Assembly (NCBI RefSeq): GCF_005889725.1
Contig: NZ_VCKX01000028.1
Coordinates: 1-64,000 of the forward strand
Direction of reading: 5' to 3'
From: Nonomuraea zeae
GTDB taxonomy: Bacteria; Actinomycetota; Actinomycetes; Streptosporangiales; Streptosporangiaceae
DNA length: 64,000 nucleotides
Shown one piece after another: positions 34,208-43,548 of the stretch. Below the pieces are notes generated by a model. It saw only the letters and a program-made list of their open reading frames with translations. It was not told the DNA's origin and ran no database searches. A program made the position numbers and the translations under genes. How positions within the stretch are numbered: position 1 is the stretch's first letter; each line of letters starts with the position of its first letter.

Positions 34208-34434
34208 CTCTCGTACTCCGGAGCCTTGATGAGCCGGTCGGAGCGGCCGGCGATGTGCGGCCCGTACACCGACTCGGCCCAGTCGACCGGCTCCACCGGT
34301 TCGAGCGCGATCGACACGGCGCCCGCGTAGGTGCCGAACTGCTCCACGACGATGGCGGTGAGCGAGTCGGCCAGCCGCTGCTTCTGCCCGGGCGTGAGGT
34401 CGAGGGGGAAATGCTGGATGGTGACGTGCGGCAT
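34204..34434 (-). CDS. Tautomerase family protein (4-oxalocrotonate tautomerase/PptA-like)
   Basis: A 76-residue protein with the catalytic Pro directly after the initiator Met ([10 protein letters not shown]). [19 protein letters not shown] is the following helix. Length matches the 4-OT/PptA group. The ATG shares a base with the NRPS stop (TGATG), and its own stop overlaps the glycosidase start. It is therefore locked into the nucleoside/indigoidine operon. A keto-enol tautomerisation of a glutamine-derived cyclic imide is plausible, but there is no direct evidence. Confidence 0.85.
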   Translation of the reverse strand: MPHVTIQHFPLDLTPGQKQRLADSLTAIVVEQFGTYAGAVSIALEPVEPVDWAESVYGPHIAGRSDRLIKAPEYES

Positions 34435-37400
34435 CAGGACTCCTTCATGGCCGTGTGGATGGCGCGGGCCAGCTCGGCGACGCCCTGCTCCTTGAGCGCG
34501 CCGTAGTGGTCCGCTTCGAGATGGGTCACGGTGGCGGGGACGGTCTCGGCGAACGAGTCGTCGTCGCCGGCGGCCTTGATGACGGTCACGGGCGCGCTCA
34601 GCTCCCCGGCCCGGTAGGCGAACCCGTAGGTCACCCCCACGAGGCGGGCGATCCGGCGCACCAGCGGCTCGTCCAGCTCGGGCAGCAGGCCGCGCACGTG
34701 AGCCACGAACGAGTCCTCGTCCCGCACCCGCTCCGGCTCCGGTCCCGCGGCCGTCCCGGTGAAGACGGACAGCAGGATCGTCAGGAACTCCGGGTTCGCG
34801 TACGACGCCTCGCGGGCGTGGCGGGCGACGTGGACCTCCGGGTTGCCGGGGCAGATCAGGATGAGCCGGTCCACCCGCTCCCCGGCCTCCTCGAGCTGCC
34901 TGGCCGCCTCGAAGGCGACCCGGGCGCCGAAGGAGTAGCCCCACAAGGTGTACGGCCCGGCCGGCTGGACGCGCCGGATCTCGGCCAGGTCCGCGGCGGC
35001 CATCTCCTGGATGCTCGGGTAGGGCACCTCGCCGGGGTTGAGCCCGTACGCCTGGACACCGTAGAACGGCCGGTCGTGACCGGCCTGGCGGGCGAGCCGG
35101 CGCAGGTTCATCGGATAGCCGCCCAGCCCCGGCCAGCAGAACACCGGCCGGCCCCGCGTGCCGCGCCCCAGGGACACCAGCCGCGTGGCCGGCTCGGCCC
35201 GCCCGCCGTCGATGAGCGCCGCCAGGTCCGTCAGCCGCGGCGAGTCGAACAGCGCCTGGAACGGCAGCCGGGTGCCGAACTCCCGGTTGATCCGGTTGAC
35301 CAGTGCCACCGCGCTCAGCGAGTCGCCCCCGCAGGCGAAGAACTCGTCCGTCGCCGACACGTTCTCGTACTTCAGGGTCGCGCCCCACACCTCGGCGAGC
35401 CACCGCTCGGTACGGGTCGCGGGCGGCGCGTACGGGATCACCGGCCGCACCCCGGCCAGCGATCTCAGGGCGGCGGCGTCCACCTTGCCGTTGGCCGTGA
35501 GCGGCAGGGCGTCCACGACCAGGACCCGGTTGGGCAGCATGTAGGCGGGCAGCAGCCGGGCGAGCTCGTCCTTGATCAGCTCCGCCGGCCCCTTCATGTG
35601 GACGGCGTCCTCCCGCATGTCCTCGCCCCGGATCTGCTCGGCGCTGACGCCGCCGCCGAGGGCGAAGTACATCGCCTCGGGCGCGGGCTGCCCGGCGCCG
35701 GACAGGATGGCCTCCACCCGGCGCGCGGCGGGCGTCGGATGGCCGCTCTTCGAGCTGTAGCCCGACGACATGAGACCGATGCCCAGACCGTTGCGCTGCA
35801 GGTGGTGCAGCCTGGCGCCGAGCACCACGTACGCCAGCCAGGGCCGGACCTCCCGGCTTACCATGGTGAGGCCGAAGGCCGCCCGGTCGTAGACCTGCTG
35901 GTTGATGGCGACGACGTGCCGGCGCTGGACGAGGTCGTGCGAGATCCGCTCCAGGCCGCCGTCGCGGTAGCGGTACTGGCCCGCCCGCAGGTCCGTCACG
36001 CGGCCGGGATGCGCCTGCACGTACAGCTCGACGGGGTCCGGGGACGGCGCGGCGTCGTGCGGGCGGATCTCGAAGGTGCCCACATAGTGGTCGTCCGGGG
36101 CGAGGCCGAGCCGCTCGCGCACGGAGGAGATCCGGTCCACCGGGCGGATGCCGAGGCCGTGCCCGGGGAGCACGTCCTCGAAGACGCCGACCATGTGGCC
36201 GGCCTCGAACTCGAGCACCTCGTGGACGTTCTCCTGGTACACCGGCTGGATCGCCTCCCGCCGGCCGGCCAGGTGCACCAGCAGGCGCGGTCCTTTGGGC
36301 AGGCCGGCCGGGCCGAGGTGGATCAGGGCGTGGTCGGCCGGATGGTAGTAGTACACGCCGGGGGAGAGGCCGGCCACGCCGCTGGTCTCCAGGTAGAGCT
36401 GGGTGGCGTAGAGCGCGCCGGGGGAGGCGTAGGCGTACTTGGGCAGCAGCCGTTCGTCGCTGCGGAACTGGCCGAACCAGCGCAGGATCTCCCCGAGCCG
36501 GGCGGGGCCGAGGTCGTCGAGATGCCGGCTGAGCGCGGTGACGGGCCTGGGGGCGAGCAGCTCCAGCAGGTCCGCGCGAGTGACCGGCCCGCCCTCGTAG
36601 AACCGGTAGGTCTTGCGGGCGAAGGCCGCCCGCCGCTGCGCCGCGGACTCGTGCCGTCCTCGCAGGGGCACCACCCGCCGCCCGGCCAGGTCCTCCGCCG
36701 GGCGCAGCCCGGCGTCGGCGAGCTGCGCCCGCACCTGGAGCCGGTCGGCCTTGGAGCGGTGGTGGGCCGAGCGGCGGCCCTGGTCCATCAGCGCCGCTTC
36801 CCTGGGGTCCAGCTCGGCGCACACCACCAGGTGCGGGGATCGCGTCCGGTCGTCGGGGACGACGACGGCCGCCGCCCGCCGTACCCAGGCGTGCCGCTCG
36901 ACGGCCAGCGCCACCTCGTTCAGCTCGATCCGGTGGCCGCGTAATTTGATCTGGTCGTCCGCGCGGCCGGCGAACTGGAGGGTGCCGTCCGGGTTCCAGT
37001 ACGCCAGGTCGCCGGTGCGGTAGAGCCGCTGGGTCGGGACGAACGGCGAGGGGACGAACCGCTCGCGCGACTGCTCCGGCCGGTTCAGGTAGCCGCGGGC
37101 GAGCTGCACGCCTCCGATGTACAGCTCGCCGGTCTCCCCGATGTCCACCGGGGCCAGGCTCTCGTCGAGGACGAAGCAGTGGGTGTTGTCCACCGGCACG
37201 CCGATCGGGAGCGTTCCACCGCCGTCGCCGACGCTCCAGGGCTCGACCACGTGGGCGGTCGCGTTGATGGTGCACTCGGTGGGGCCGTACAGGTTGATCA
37301 GCGACGCGCCGGGCAGCGCGGCGAAGAAGGCCCGTGCCAGCCGCCGGCTGAGCGCCTCGCCGCCGGAGAAGACCCGGGTCAGCGCGGTGCATCGGGCCAG

Positions 37401-38264
37401 GCCGCCGGTCTCGACCAGCGCCTCCAGCAGCGTCGGTACGCACTGCAGCGTGGTGACCTCGTGCGCCGTCATGGTGTCGATGAGCGCCTGCGGGTCGCGG
37501 TGCGCGCCCGGCGGGGCCGTCACGATCCGGCCGCCGAACGCGGGGGCCAGGATCTCCCACTGGGCGGCGTCGAAGCTCGCGGGCGTCTTCTGGAGCACGG
37601 TGGTGTGCGGGCCGACGTGGCCGCACGTGTGCATCCAGCGCATCTGGGACGCGATGCTGTGATGTTCGATCAGCACGCCCTTGGGCCGGCCCGTGCTGCC
37701 GGAGGTGTAGATGACGTAGGCCAGCGAGCCGGGCCTCCAGGCGGGCCGGTCGGGTCGCCGGTCGGACCCGGCGGCGGCGACCTCGACGATCCGCGTCTCC
37801 GGCGGGGCGAGCAGGGCCAGATCCCCGGCGAGGTGGCCCTGTGTCACCACGACGGTGGCGCGGCTGTCCTCGATCATGAAACGCACCCGGTCCTCGGGGT
37901 ACTCCGGTGACAGCGGCAGGTACGCGGCCCCCGCCATGAGGATTCCCCAGACGCCGGTCACCAGGTCGGCCGAGGACTCCGCGTACAGGCCGACGCAGTC
38001 GTCGGCGCCTACGGACAGGTCCTGGAGGCGGGCCGCCAGCCGGCCGGCGGCCGCCACCAGCTCGCGGTAGGTGAGGGTGCCTCCCGCGCCCGTGACGGCG
38101 ACCGCGTCGGGCCTGCTCTCCGCCTGCTGGAGCAGGAGGTCGGGCAGGCTGGCCCCCACGCCGACGGGCACGCGGAGCCCGTCGGGCCGGGCGGGCCTGG
38201 CGGGTCTGGCGGGCCCGCCGGGTCTGGCGGATCTCGCGGGTCTGGCTGAAGGAATGGTGATCAT
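34434..38264 (-). CDS. indC: Indigoidine synthase-type single-module NRPS (A-Ox-T-TE; IndC/BpsA/MinA-like)
   Basis: A 1276-residue synthetase. The adenylation domain has [11 protein letters not shown] at 186-196 and NGKVD at 925-929. A flavin oxidase domain of ~300 residues is inserted in the A domain (about 500-830), starting near [12 protein letters not shown]. The carrier domain has CGGDSLS with the phosphopantetheine Ser near 982. The thioesterase has GYSFG with Ser near 1111. This exact order and length define indigoidine synthases, which cyclise and oxidise L-glutamine. Homologue MinA switches between indigoidine and minimycin. The first ~30 residues are an Arg-Pro-Ala repeat. The gene overlaps the uracil phosphoribosyltransferase by ATGA. 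Confidence 0.93.
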   Translation of the reverse strand: MITIPSARPARSARPGGPARPARPARPDGLRVPVGVGASLPDLLLQQAESRPDAVAVTGAGGTLTYRELVAAAGRLAARLQDLSVGADDCVGLYAESSADLVTGVWGILMAGAAYLPLSPEYPEDRVRFMIEDSRATVVVTQGHLAGDLALLAPPETRIVEVAAAGSDRRPDRPAWRPGSLAYVIYTSGSTGRPKGVLIEHHSIASQMRWMHTCGHVGPHTTVLQKTPASFDAAQWEILAPAFGGRIVTAPPGAHRDPQALIDTMTAHEVTTLQCVPTLLEALVETGGLARCTALTRVFSGGEALSRRLARAFFAALPGASLINLYGPTECTINATAHVVEPWSVGDGGGTLPIGVPVDNTHCFVLDESLAPVDIGETGELYIGGVQLARGYLNRPEQSRERFVPSPFVPTQRLYRTGDLAYWNPDGTLQFAGRADDQIKLRGHRIELNEVALAVERHAWVRRAAAVVVPDDRTRSPHLVVCAELDPREAALMDQGRRSAHHRSKADRLQVRAQLADAGLRPAEDLAGRRVVPLRGRHESAAQRRAAFARKTYRFYEGGPVTRADLLELLAPRPVTALSRHLDDLGPARLGEILRWFGQFRSDERLLPKYAYASPGALYATQLYLETSGVAGLSPGVYYYHPADHALIHLGPAGLPKGPRLLVHLAGRREAIQPVYQENVHEVLEFEAGHMVGVFEDVLPGHGLGIRPVDRISSVRERLGLAPDDHYVGTFEIRPHDAAPSPDPVELYVQAHPGRVTDLRAGQYRYRDGGLERISHDLVQRRHVVAINQQVYDRAAFGLTMVSREVRPWLAYVVLGARLHHLQRNGLGIGLMSSGYSSKSGHPTPAARRVEAILSGAGQPAPEAMYFALGGGVSAEQIRGEDMREDAVHMKGPAELIKDELARLLPAYMLPNRVLVVDALPLTANGKVDAAALRSLAGVRPVIPYAPPATRTERWLAEVWGATLKYENVSATDEFFACGGDSLSAVALVNRINREFGTRLPFQALFDSPRLTDLAALIDGGRAEPATRLVSLGRGTRGRPVFCWPGLGGYPMNLRRLARQAGHDRPFYGVQAYGLNPGEVPYPSIQEMAAADLAEIRRVQPAGPYTLWGYSFGARVAFEAARQLEEAGERVDRLILICPGNPEVHVARHAREASYANPEFLTILLSVFTGTAAGPEPERVRDEDSFVAHVRGLLPELDEPLVRRIARLVGVTYGFAYRAGELSAPVTVIKAAGDDDSFAETVPATVTHLEADHYGALKEQGVAELARAIHTAMKES

Positions 38265-38923
38265 CGTGCCCCCGAGTCGGTGGTGCCGAAATAGCGGTCG
38301 CCGAAGTCGCCGATGCCGGGGACCATGAAGGCGTCGTCGTTCAGCCGTTCCTCGATCGAGGAGACGACGATCTTGACGTGCGGGTGCGCGTCGCTGACGG
38401 CCCGGATGCCCTCCGGCGCGGCGATGAAGTCGATCAGGACGATGTGCTCCTCGCGGACACCGGCCTTGAGCAGCACGTCGATGGCGGCGTTCGCGGAGCC
38501 GCCGGTGGCCAGCATGGGCTCCAGGAGCAGCACGTGGCCGCCGGCGATGTCGTGGGGAAGGTGCGAGTAGTACAGATGCGGGAGCTTGGTCTGCTTGTCC
38601 CGCTGGATGAGGATCTTGCCGATCCGGATGCCGGGATGGATGTCGCGTAACTCGGCCTCCATGCTCTCCCCCGCTCTGACCACGGCGACCGCGCAGACGT
38701 CCACGGCGTGCCGCAGGCCCCGGTAGGTGGCGCCCACCGGCGTGGTCACGTCGGACTCCGTGAACGGGAGCTGGTCGAGGCCGGCCTCCAGCAGGAGGCG
38801 GATGATGCGGCGGGAGTGGTGGACGAAGGCGTCGATGCCGGCGTGCCGGTCCCGTACGACCGTGTGCAGCGCGCGGAGCTGGCGGGTCTGAGGAAGGAGA
38901 TGGACGTTCGGCTGAGAAGACAT
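38261..38923 (-). CDS. upp: Uracil phosphoribosyltransferase (Upp/MinD-like)
   Basis: A 220-residue enzyme converting uracil and PRPP to UMP. The PRPP loop reads LLEPMLATGGSANAAI, with Glu where Asp is usual. The uracil pocket is GIGDFGDRYFGT at the C-terminus. The start at 38923 is the natural MSSQPNVHLLPQT. It sits directly before the NRPS with an ATGA overlap. In the published minimycin cluster the equivalent MinD contributes to self-resistance. That role is inferred here. Confidence 0.92.
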   Translation of the reverse strand: MSSQPNVHLLPQTRQLRALHTVVRDRHAGIDAFVHHSRRIIRLLLEAGLDQLPFTESDVTTPVGATYRGLRHAVDVCAVAVVRAGESMEAELRDIHPGIRIGKILIQRDKQTKLPHLYYSHLPHDIAGGHVLLLEPMLATGGSANAAIDVLLKAGVREEHIVLIDFIAAPEGIRAVSDAHPHVKIVVSSIEERLNDDAFMVPGIGDFGDRYFGTTDSGAR

Positions 38924-38934
38924 GGCGGGTCCTG

Positions 38935-40140
38935 TCACGCGGCGGGCGGCTCTTCGAAGGTGGGCGGAAGGTCCGGGGTGGCGGTGAACTGGGCGGCGGC
39001 GACCCGGTAGACGGCGCGGCGGCCGCTGCGCTCCCAGATCCGGCGCAGGACGTAGACGAGCTTGGGGTTGTGCTCCTCCTCTTCGAGCACGGCCCGGCCG
39101 ACGATGGTGCGCCACTCCTGCTCCACCCCGCCGCCGCCGCCGCCGCCGTCGTCGTCGGCGGTGTCGTCGGCGGCGTCGGCGAAGAGCCGGTGCAGCGCGG
39201 CGAGCTTCGCGCGGCGGGGGAAGTCGCCGCCGGAGAAGACGGTTCCGAGCAGCCCGATCCAGAAGCAGCGCAGCGCGAACCGGTGCTGCTCCGCGGGCAG
39301 GCGCCGGGCGATCCGCTCCACCGCGTACAGCGAGGTGATCAGGTGGAGCAGCACGAAGTCGCCGGGATGCGACAGGTAGAGCAGGGTGACCGCGTAGTAC
39401 AGCGGCTCCCACGCGTCGCCGTCGATCCAGGCGGGCGTGTCGTAGATGAGGGGATGGCCCTCGCTCAGCGTGCGGGCGATCCTGAACTGCAGCCCCGAGC
39501 GCAGCAGTTCGGGATGGATACGGCCGTCGTCCACGGGTGAGGTGTCGGCGAGGAGCCCCGCCACCCAGTGCGAGAGCTCGTCGCGCCGCTCCTCCCACGC
39601 GCCGGCCAGGCGCAGCAGGGAGTCCACGGGGGACGGGTCGGGCGTTCCCGGGCCGACCGCCCGCTCGGGATGGCACGTGGAGTAGGAGAAGGCCATGTAC
39701 GCCAGGCCCTCGACGGCCATCCAGCGGTGGCCGGCGTCGAGCGCCCAGCCGAGGTGGATGGTGGCGTGGGTGAAGGACCCCGTCCAGCCGGGCAGCAGCA
39801 CGGGCATGTAGCGGCGCAGGACCTCGTCGAGCCCGAGCTCCCGCTCGCGCTGGTCGAAGAAGCCGCAGTAGGACCAGAAACTCGTGCGCCGGCCCAGGTG
39901 CTCCCGCCAGTTCTCCTCCGTGATGCGGTGCCGGTCGGGCTTCGGCGGCTCCAGGCCGAACCCGTACGAGGTGAGCTTCGCGTACGCGTCGTAGTACGCC
40001 TTGACGTCCGCGGCCGGCACGCCCAGCCCGGCCAGCGCGACGACCGCGTGCTTGGCGTGGTTGGTGAGGTGGCCGTTGAACTCGATGTGGTACGTACGGT
40101 CGTCGAGGAGATCGTCGATCACTTGTTCTCGGTCGGGCAC
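38935..40140 (-). CDS. DUF4243 / questin oxidase-like protein (C-terminal MinC equivalent)
   Basis: A 401-residue, His-rich protein. TYHIEFNGHLTNHAKHAVVAL near the N-terminus and GWTGSFTHATIHLGWALDAG in the middle are the conserved blocks of the DUF4243/questin oxidase family. The GTG start at 40140 has an AAGGAG ribosome site 8 nt upstream. A run of Asp then seven Gly comes from a GCC/GTC trinucleotide repeat. In the published min cluster this domain is fused behind the HAD phosphatase; here it is a separate gene 31 bp downstream of it. The reaction is unknown; an oxygenase is possible. Confidence 0.82.
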   Translation of the reverse strand: MPDREQVIDDLLDDRTYHIEFNGHLTNHAKHAVVALAGLGVPAADVKAYYDAYAKLTSYGFGLEPPKPDRHRITEENWREHLGRRTSFWSYCGFFDQRERELGLDEVLRRYMPVLLPGWTGSFTHATIHLGWALDAGHRWMAVEGLAYMAFSYSTCHPERAVGPGTPDPSPVDSLLRLAGAWEERRDELSHWVAGLLADTSPVDDGRIHPELLRSGLQFRIARTLSEGHPLIYDTPAWIDGDAWEPLYYAVTLLYLSHPGDFVLLHLITSLYAVERIARRLPAEQHRFALRCFWIGLLGTVFSGGDFPRRAKLAALHRLFADAADDTADDDGGGGGGGVEQEWRTIVGRAVLEEEEHNPKLVYVLRRIWERSGRRAVYRVAAAQFTATPDLPPTFEEPPAA

Positions 40141-40171
40141 TTCGGGCTCTCCTTCGGTCGGAGACGGGCCT

Positions 40172-40936
40172 TCAGAGGGCGGACTCGACCCCGGGAGCAC
40201 GAACGGCAGGCCGGGCCGGCACCGGCCGCCGGCCGCCGCGGACGCCGGGCGGGCCGGCCCTCCCGGGCGTGGGGAGCAGGTCCGTGCCGAGCCGGGCGAC
40301 GACCTCGCCGAAGGAACCGGCGATCCAGGTGGGCTCGGCGGCGGACAGCTCCGCCAGGCCGTGGATTCCGTACGTGACGGCGATCGAGCGCATTCCGGCG
40401 GCCCGCGCCATGTGGATGTCGTGCACGGTGTCACCCACCATCACCGCCTGCTCCGCCGGGATGCCGAGCGTGCGGAGGACCAGGTGCCCGGACTCGGGAT
40501 GGGGTTTGGGGTGGGTGACCTGGTCGGCGCCCACGACCACGGCGAAGTGCTCGCGCAGCCCGGCCGCCGTGAGCAGCGCGTCGGCGCTGGCGTGGAACTT
40601 GCTGGTCGCGACCGCGAGCGTGACCCCGAGATCGCGCAGCTCCGCCAGCCCGTCGGCGACGCCGGGGAAGAGCAGCTCGGGGGCGCGCGGCAGGATGATC
40701 TCCTTGAACAGGCGCTGGTAGTGCCGCACCCCGCCGGCCACCAGCTCGTGGTCCGCCGGCAGGCCGAGCAGGCCGCCGAAGGCTCGTTCGAGCGGAAGGC
40801 CGATCGTGGCTCGGATCGCGCCGGCGTCCGGCACGGCGACGCTCATCGCGCCGAACGCCGCGGTGAAGGTCTCCACGATGGCGCGGGGGCTGTCGACGAG
40901 GGTTCCGTCGAGGTCGAAGACGGTCGAATAGCGCAT
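40172..40936 (-). CDS. HAD family phosphatase (IndB / N-terminal MinC-like pseudouridine-phosphatase)
   Basis: A 254-residue HAD hydrolase with all four motifs: FDLDGTLVDS, VATSKFHAS, KPHPE and MVGDTVHDIHMA. It would dephosphorylate the C-nucleoside 5'-phosphate made by the PsuG homologue. The start at 40936 gives MRYSTVFDLDGT; a longer frame upstream crosses a likely promoter. The Arg/Pro/Gly-rich C-terminal tail (~30 residues) is not part of the HAD fold and may be a remnant of a linker to the next domain. First gene of the nucleoside/indigoidine operon. Confidence 0.9.
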   Translation of the reverse strand: MRYSTVFDLDGTLVDSPRAIVETFTAAFGAMSVAVPDAGAIRATIGLPLERAFGGLLGLPADHELVAGGVRHYQRLFKEIILPRAPELLFPGVADGLAELRDLGVTLAVATSKFHASADALLTAAGLREHFAVVVGADQVTHPKPHPESGHLVLRTLGIPAEQAVMVGDTVHDIHMARAAGMRSIAVTYGIHGLAELSAAEPTWIAGSFGEVVARLGTDLLPTPGRAGPPGVRGGRRPVPARPAVRAPGVESAL

Positions 40937-40976
40937 GACATGGGCCTGCCAGGGGTCATGAGGTATTGGGATCTTC

Positions 40977-41005
40977 AACGTAAGCGGGTATTTGCTGTAA
41001 ATCAA
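40977..41005 (-). promoter_or_regulatory. Candidate promoter of the nucleoside/indigoidine operon
   Basis: On the minus strand TTGATT (41005-41000) and TACGTT (40982-40977) are spaced by 17 bp in an AT-rich stretch 40 bp upstream of the HAD start. Spacing and sequence fit a housekeeping-sigma promoter. No other promoter-like stretch is needed before the following genes, which are tightly packed. Confidence 0.45.
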
Positions 41006-41116
41006 GTGGGTTTTAGGGGTATTTTCTGTTGCCCCTGGTCAGAGTCGCCGTGAAGAGCTGGCCCCCGACGACGGGGGTGGTCGCGGGGGGGCGGAGCCGA
41101 CGGCAGGGAGCCTGTG

Positions 41117-41195
41117 GAGCCGGCCGGGTGCCTGGATAGCTCGGCCGGGCGCCCGGGCAGCTCGGCCGGGCGCCCGGGCAGCTAGGCCGGGGCCG
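41117..41195. repeat. 21-bp GC-rich tandem repeat
   Basis: Two identical 21-bp units (41138-41158 and 41159-41179) are flanked by a degenerate unit before (41117-41137) and a partial one after. Each holds the palindrome CCGGGCGCCCGG. The array ends 2 bp from the stop codon of the MFS gene and could act as a transcription end structure. Confidence 0.8.
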
Positions 41196-41196
41196 C

Positions 41197-42768
41197 TCAG
41201 TGACCGCCGGCCGTGGCGCGCTCCCTGGCCAGGCGCTCCTCGCCCGACAGCGTGTTGAGCGGCTTCTCCTTGATGAACAGCACCGCCACCAGCGCGAGCG
41301 CCGTGAGCGGGACGCCGATCAGGAACAGGTCCGCGGTGGCGGTCGCGTACACGTCCTGGATGATCCGGACGACGGGAGCGGGCAGCTTGGTGATGTCGGG
41401 CACGGCGTTGCTGTCGCCGCCCCCGCCGCCGGCGGCCATCGGGCCGAGCTTCTCCGCCATGAGGGTGGTGATCCGGTTGGCCAGCACCGCGCCCAGCGCG
41501 CTGACGCCGACCGCGCCTCCCATGCTGCGGAAGAAGGTCAGCATCGAGGTGGTGGCGCCCAGGTCGGCGGCGGGCACGTCGTTCTGGGCGGCGAGCATCA
41601 GGTTCTGCATGAGCATGCCGACGCCGATGCCGAGCACGGCCATGTAGACGCCGAGCAGCACCGTGCCGGTCTGGCCGTCGATGGTGCTGAGCAGGCCCAT
41701 CCCGGCGAGCATGACGACGCCGCCGGCCACCAGGAAGCCCTTCCAGCGGCCCCACTTGGTGATGAGCTGGCCCGCCACGGTGGAGGAGATCAGCAGGCCG
41801 AACACCATCGGCAGGCTCATCAGGCCGGCGACCGTCGGCGACTTGCCGAGTGCCACCTGGAAGTACTGCGACAGGAAGACCGTGCCGCCGAACATGGCCA
41901 CACCGACCAGCACGCTGGCCACGGTGGCCAGGGCGACGGTGCGGTTCCTGAAGATGGACAGGGGGATGATCGGCTCGGCCGCCCGCGACTCCACCCAGAC
42001 GGCCAGCACGAGGATGAGCAGGCCGCCGCCGACGAGCGCGGCGGTCTGCCACGAGCCCCACGCGAACTGGTTGCCGGCCAGCGACGACCAGATCAGCAGG
42101 GTGGACACGCCCACCGTGATGAGCAGCGCGCCGAGGTAGTCGACCTTGACGTCCTTGCGTACCACCGGCAGGTTGAGCGTGCGCTGCAGCAGGACGATGG
42201 CCAGGATCGTGAACGGCACGCCGAGCAGGAAGCACCAGCGCCAGCCGAGCCAGGAGGTGTCCACGAGCACGCCGCCGATGAGCGGGCCCGCGACGGTGCC
42301 GACGCCGAACACCGCGCCGAAGATGCCGGCGTACCGGCCGAGCTCGCGCGGCGGGATCATGGCGGCCATCACGACCATGGCCAGCGCGGTCATGCCGCCG
42401 GCGCCGACGCCCTGGACGACGCGGCTGACGATGAGGATCTCCACGTTCGGCGTGAGGCCCGCGATCAGCGAGCCCACCACGAACAGTCCCAGCGAGAGCT
42501 GGATCAGCAGCTTCTTGTTGTACAGGTCGGCCATCTTGCCCCAGAGCGGCACCGTGGCCGTCATGGCCAGCAGCTCCGCGGTGACGATCCAGGTGTAGAC
42601 GGTCTGCGTGCCGTGCAGCTCGGTGATGATGCGCGGCAGGGCGTTGGCCACGACGGTCGAGGCGAGAATGGACACGAACATGCCCACCATCAGCCCCGAC
42701 AGAGCCTGCAGGACCTTTCTCCTGGACGTGGGCGCCGCGGCCTCGGGCTGCGCGCTGGCGGTTGTCAT
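41197..42768 (-). CDS. MFS drug:H+ antiporter, DHA2 (14-TM) family (MinT-like exporter)
   Basis: A 523-residue membrane protein with about fourteen helices. It shows the DHA2 motifs LWGKMADLYNKK (motif A) and the motif-C-like GPLIGGVLVDTSWLGWRWCFLLGVP. The ATG at 42768 has GAGGAAAG upstream. It is preceded by a TetR gene with a strong hairpin between them. Its place beside the C-nucleoside cluster matches MinT, the self-resistance exporter of the minimycin cluster. An unrelated drug exporter with its own TetR is the alternative. Confidence 0.9.
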   Translation of the reverse strand: MTTASAQPEAAAPTSRRKVLQALSGLMVGMFVSILASTVVANALPRIITELHGTQTVYTWIVTAELLAMTATVPLWGKMADLYNKKLLIQLSLGLFVVGSLIAGLTPNVEILIVSRVVQGVGAGGMTALAMVVMAAMIPPRELGRYAGIFGAVFGVGTVAGPLIGGVLVDTSWLGWRWCFLLGVPFTILAIVLLQRTLNLPVVRKDVKVDYLGALLITVGVSTLLIWSSLAGNQFAWGSWQTAALVGGGLLILVLAVWVESRAAEPIIPLSIFRNRTVALATVASVLVGVAMFGGTVFLSQYFQVALGKSPTVAGLMSLPMVFGLLISSTVAGQLITKWGRWKGFLVAGGVVMLAGMGLLSTIDGQTGTVLLGVYMAVLGIGVGMLMQNLMLAAQNDVPAADLGATTSMLTFFRSMGGAVGVSALGAVLANRITTLMAEKLGPMAAGGGGGDSNAVPDITKLPAPVVRIIQDVYATATADLFLIGVPLTALALVAVLFIKEKPLNTLSGEERLARERATAGGH

Positions 42769-42793
42769 CTTTCCTCAATCTCTCAGGTGGGGA

Positions 42794-42828
42794 CCGGCGC
42801 TGCCGCAGGACTCCTGCGGCAGCGCCGG
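42794..42828. terminator. 17-bp perfect hairpin between tetR and the MFS gene
   Basis: Two 17-base arms (42794-42810 and 42812-42828) are exactly complementary around one central base. It lies in the leader between the tetR stop and the MFS start on the transcribed minus strand. No U-tract follows. It may terminate or attenuate tetR transcription, or bind a dimeric protein. Confidence 0.6.
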
Positions 42829-42877
42829 CTCGACGTTCAGGGGAGGTGGTCGAAAGGGGGAGAGGCGGCCGAGGTGG

Positions 42878-43492
42878 TCACGGATTGGGCAGGCCGGCGG
42901 CGAGCTGGGAGAACGCCTCGTCGACCAGGTCGGCCAGCGCCGGATGGCCGCCTGCGGCACTCCAGCGCATCATGGCCACCCGGAAGGCGGCCATGGCCGC
43001 CGCGGTGGCCAGCTCGGGATAGCCGGTCGTGCCCGGCTCGACGCCGGCCCGGCGGGCGACGGTCTCCGTGACGACGCGTTCGGTCTCGGTGCCGCCGGCG
43101 ACGAGCCGCGGGAGCAGCGACGGGTTCTGCTCGAACACCTTCAGCCGCAGCAGCCACTGCTCGCGCTGCTCCTGGACGTGCTCGGCCTCGATCCGCGACA
43201 TCAGCCGCAGCGCCTCCAGCACCGGTACGTCCGCGGGCAGGGCGTCCAGCTTCTCGCGCAGCTCGGCGGCGGACGCCGGGCCGGGGCCGAGGAGCGCGTC
43301 CTCCTTGGCCGGGAAGTAGTTGAAGAACGTGCGTGAGGAGACGTCCACCGCCTCGGCGATGTCCTCCACCGTGACCCCCGCCAGGCCACGCTCGGCCACC
43401 AGTGTCAGGGCGGCGTGCTCCAGCGCCGTACGGGTCTCGAGCTTCTTGCGGTCCCTCCGGCCGAGCTCGTCAGCGCTGTCCACGATGGTCAC
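42878..43492 (-). CDS. TetR family transcriptional regulator
   Basis: A 204-residue repressor. The N-terminal HTH reads VTVEDIAEAVDVSSRTFFNYFPAKEDAL (about 40-67), a textbook TetR helix-turn-helix. The C-terminal helical domain would bind the exporter's substrate. The GTG start at 43492 has only a weak ribosome site. Directly upstream are two 17-bp palindromic repeats that are probably its operator. It most likely represses itself and the MFS exporter. Confidence 0.92.
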   Translation of the reverse strand: MTIVDSADELGRRDRKKLETRTALEHAALTLVAERGLAGVTVEDIAEAVDVSSRTFFNYFPAKEDALLGPGPASAAELREKLDALPADVPVLEALRLMSRIEAEHVQEQREQWLLRLKVFEQNPSLLPRLVAGGTETERVVTETVARRAGVEPGTTGYPELATAAAMAAFRVAMMRWSAAGGHPALADLVDEAFSQLAAGLPNP

Positions 43493-43514
43493 GATGTCCA
43501 GGGTAGGGAAAAAC

Positions 43515-43548
43515 TTTCAGAATCTGCAATGTTTCAGTATCTGAAGTG
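43515..43548. promoter_or_regulatory. Tandem 17-bp palindromic repeats, probable TetR operator
   Basis: Units 43515-43531 and 43532-43548 match at 14 of 17 positions. The second contains a perfect TTCAG-TAT-CTGAA palindrome and the first a near-copy, TTCAG-AAT-CTGCA. The 23-bp distance from the tetR start and the symmetric design are typical of TetR-family operators. Confidence 0.65.

Noticed and set aside
34435..37626. Very long minus-strand frame (over 1000 codons) inside the NRPS gene
   Set aside because: Arg/Pro/Gly-rich translation without motifs; it is the GC-driven shadow of the NRPS, whose own frame carries all A, Ox, T and TE motifs.
38071..38328. Short plus-strand frame with a Gly-Leu-Ala repeat opposite the NRPS start
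   Set aside because: It is the antisense translation of the Arg-Pro-Ala repeat and lacks a ribosome site.
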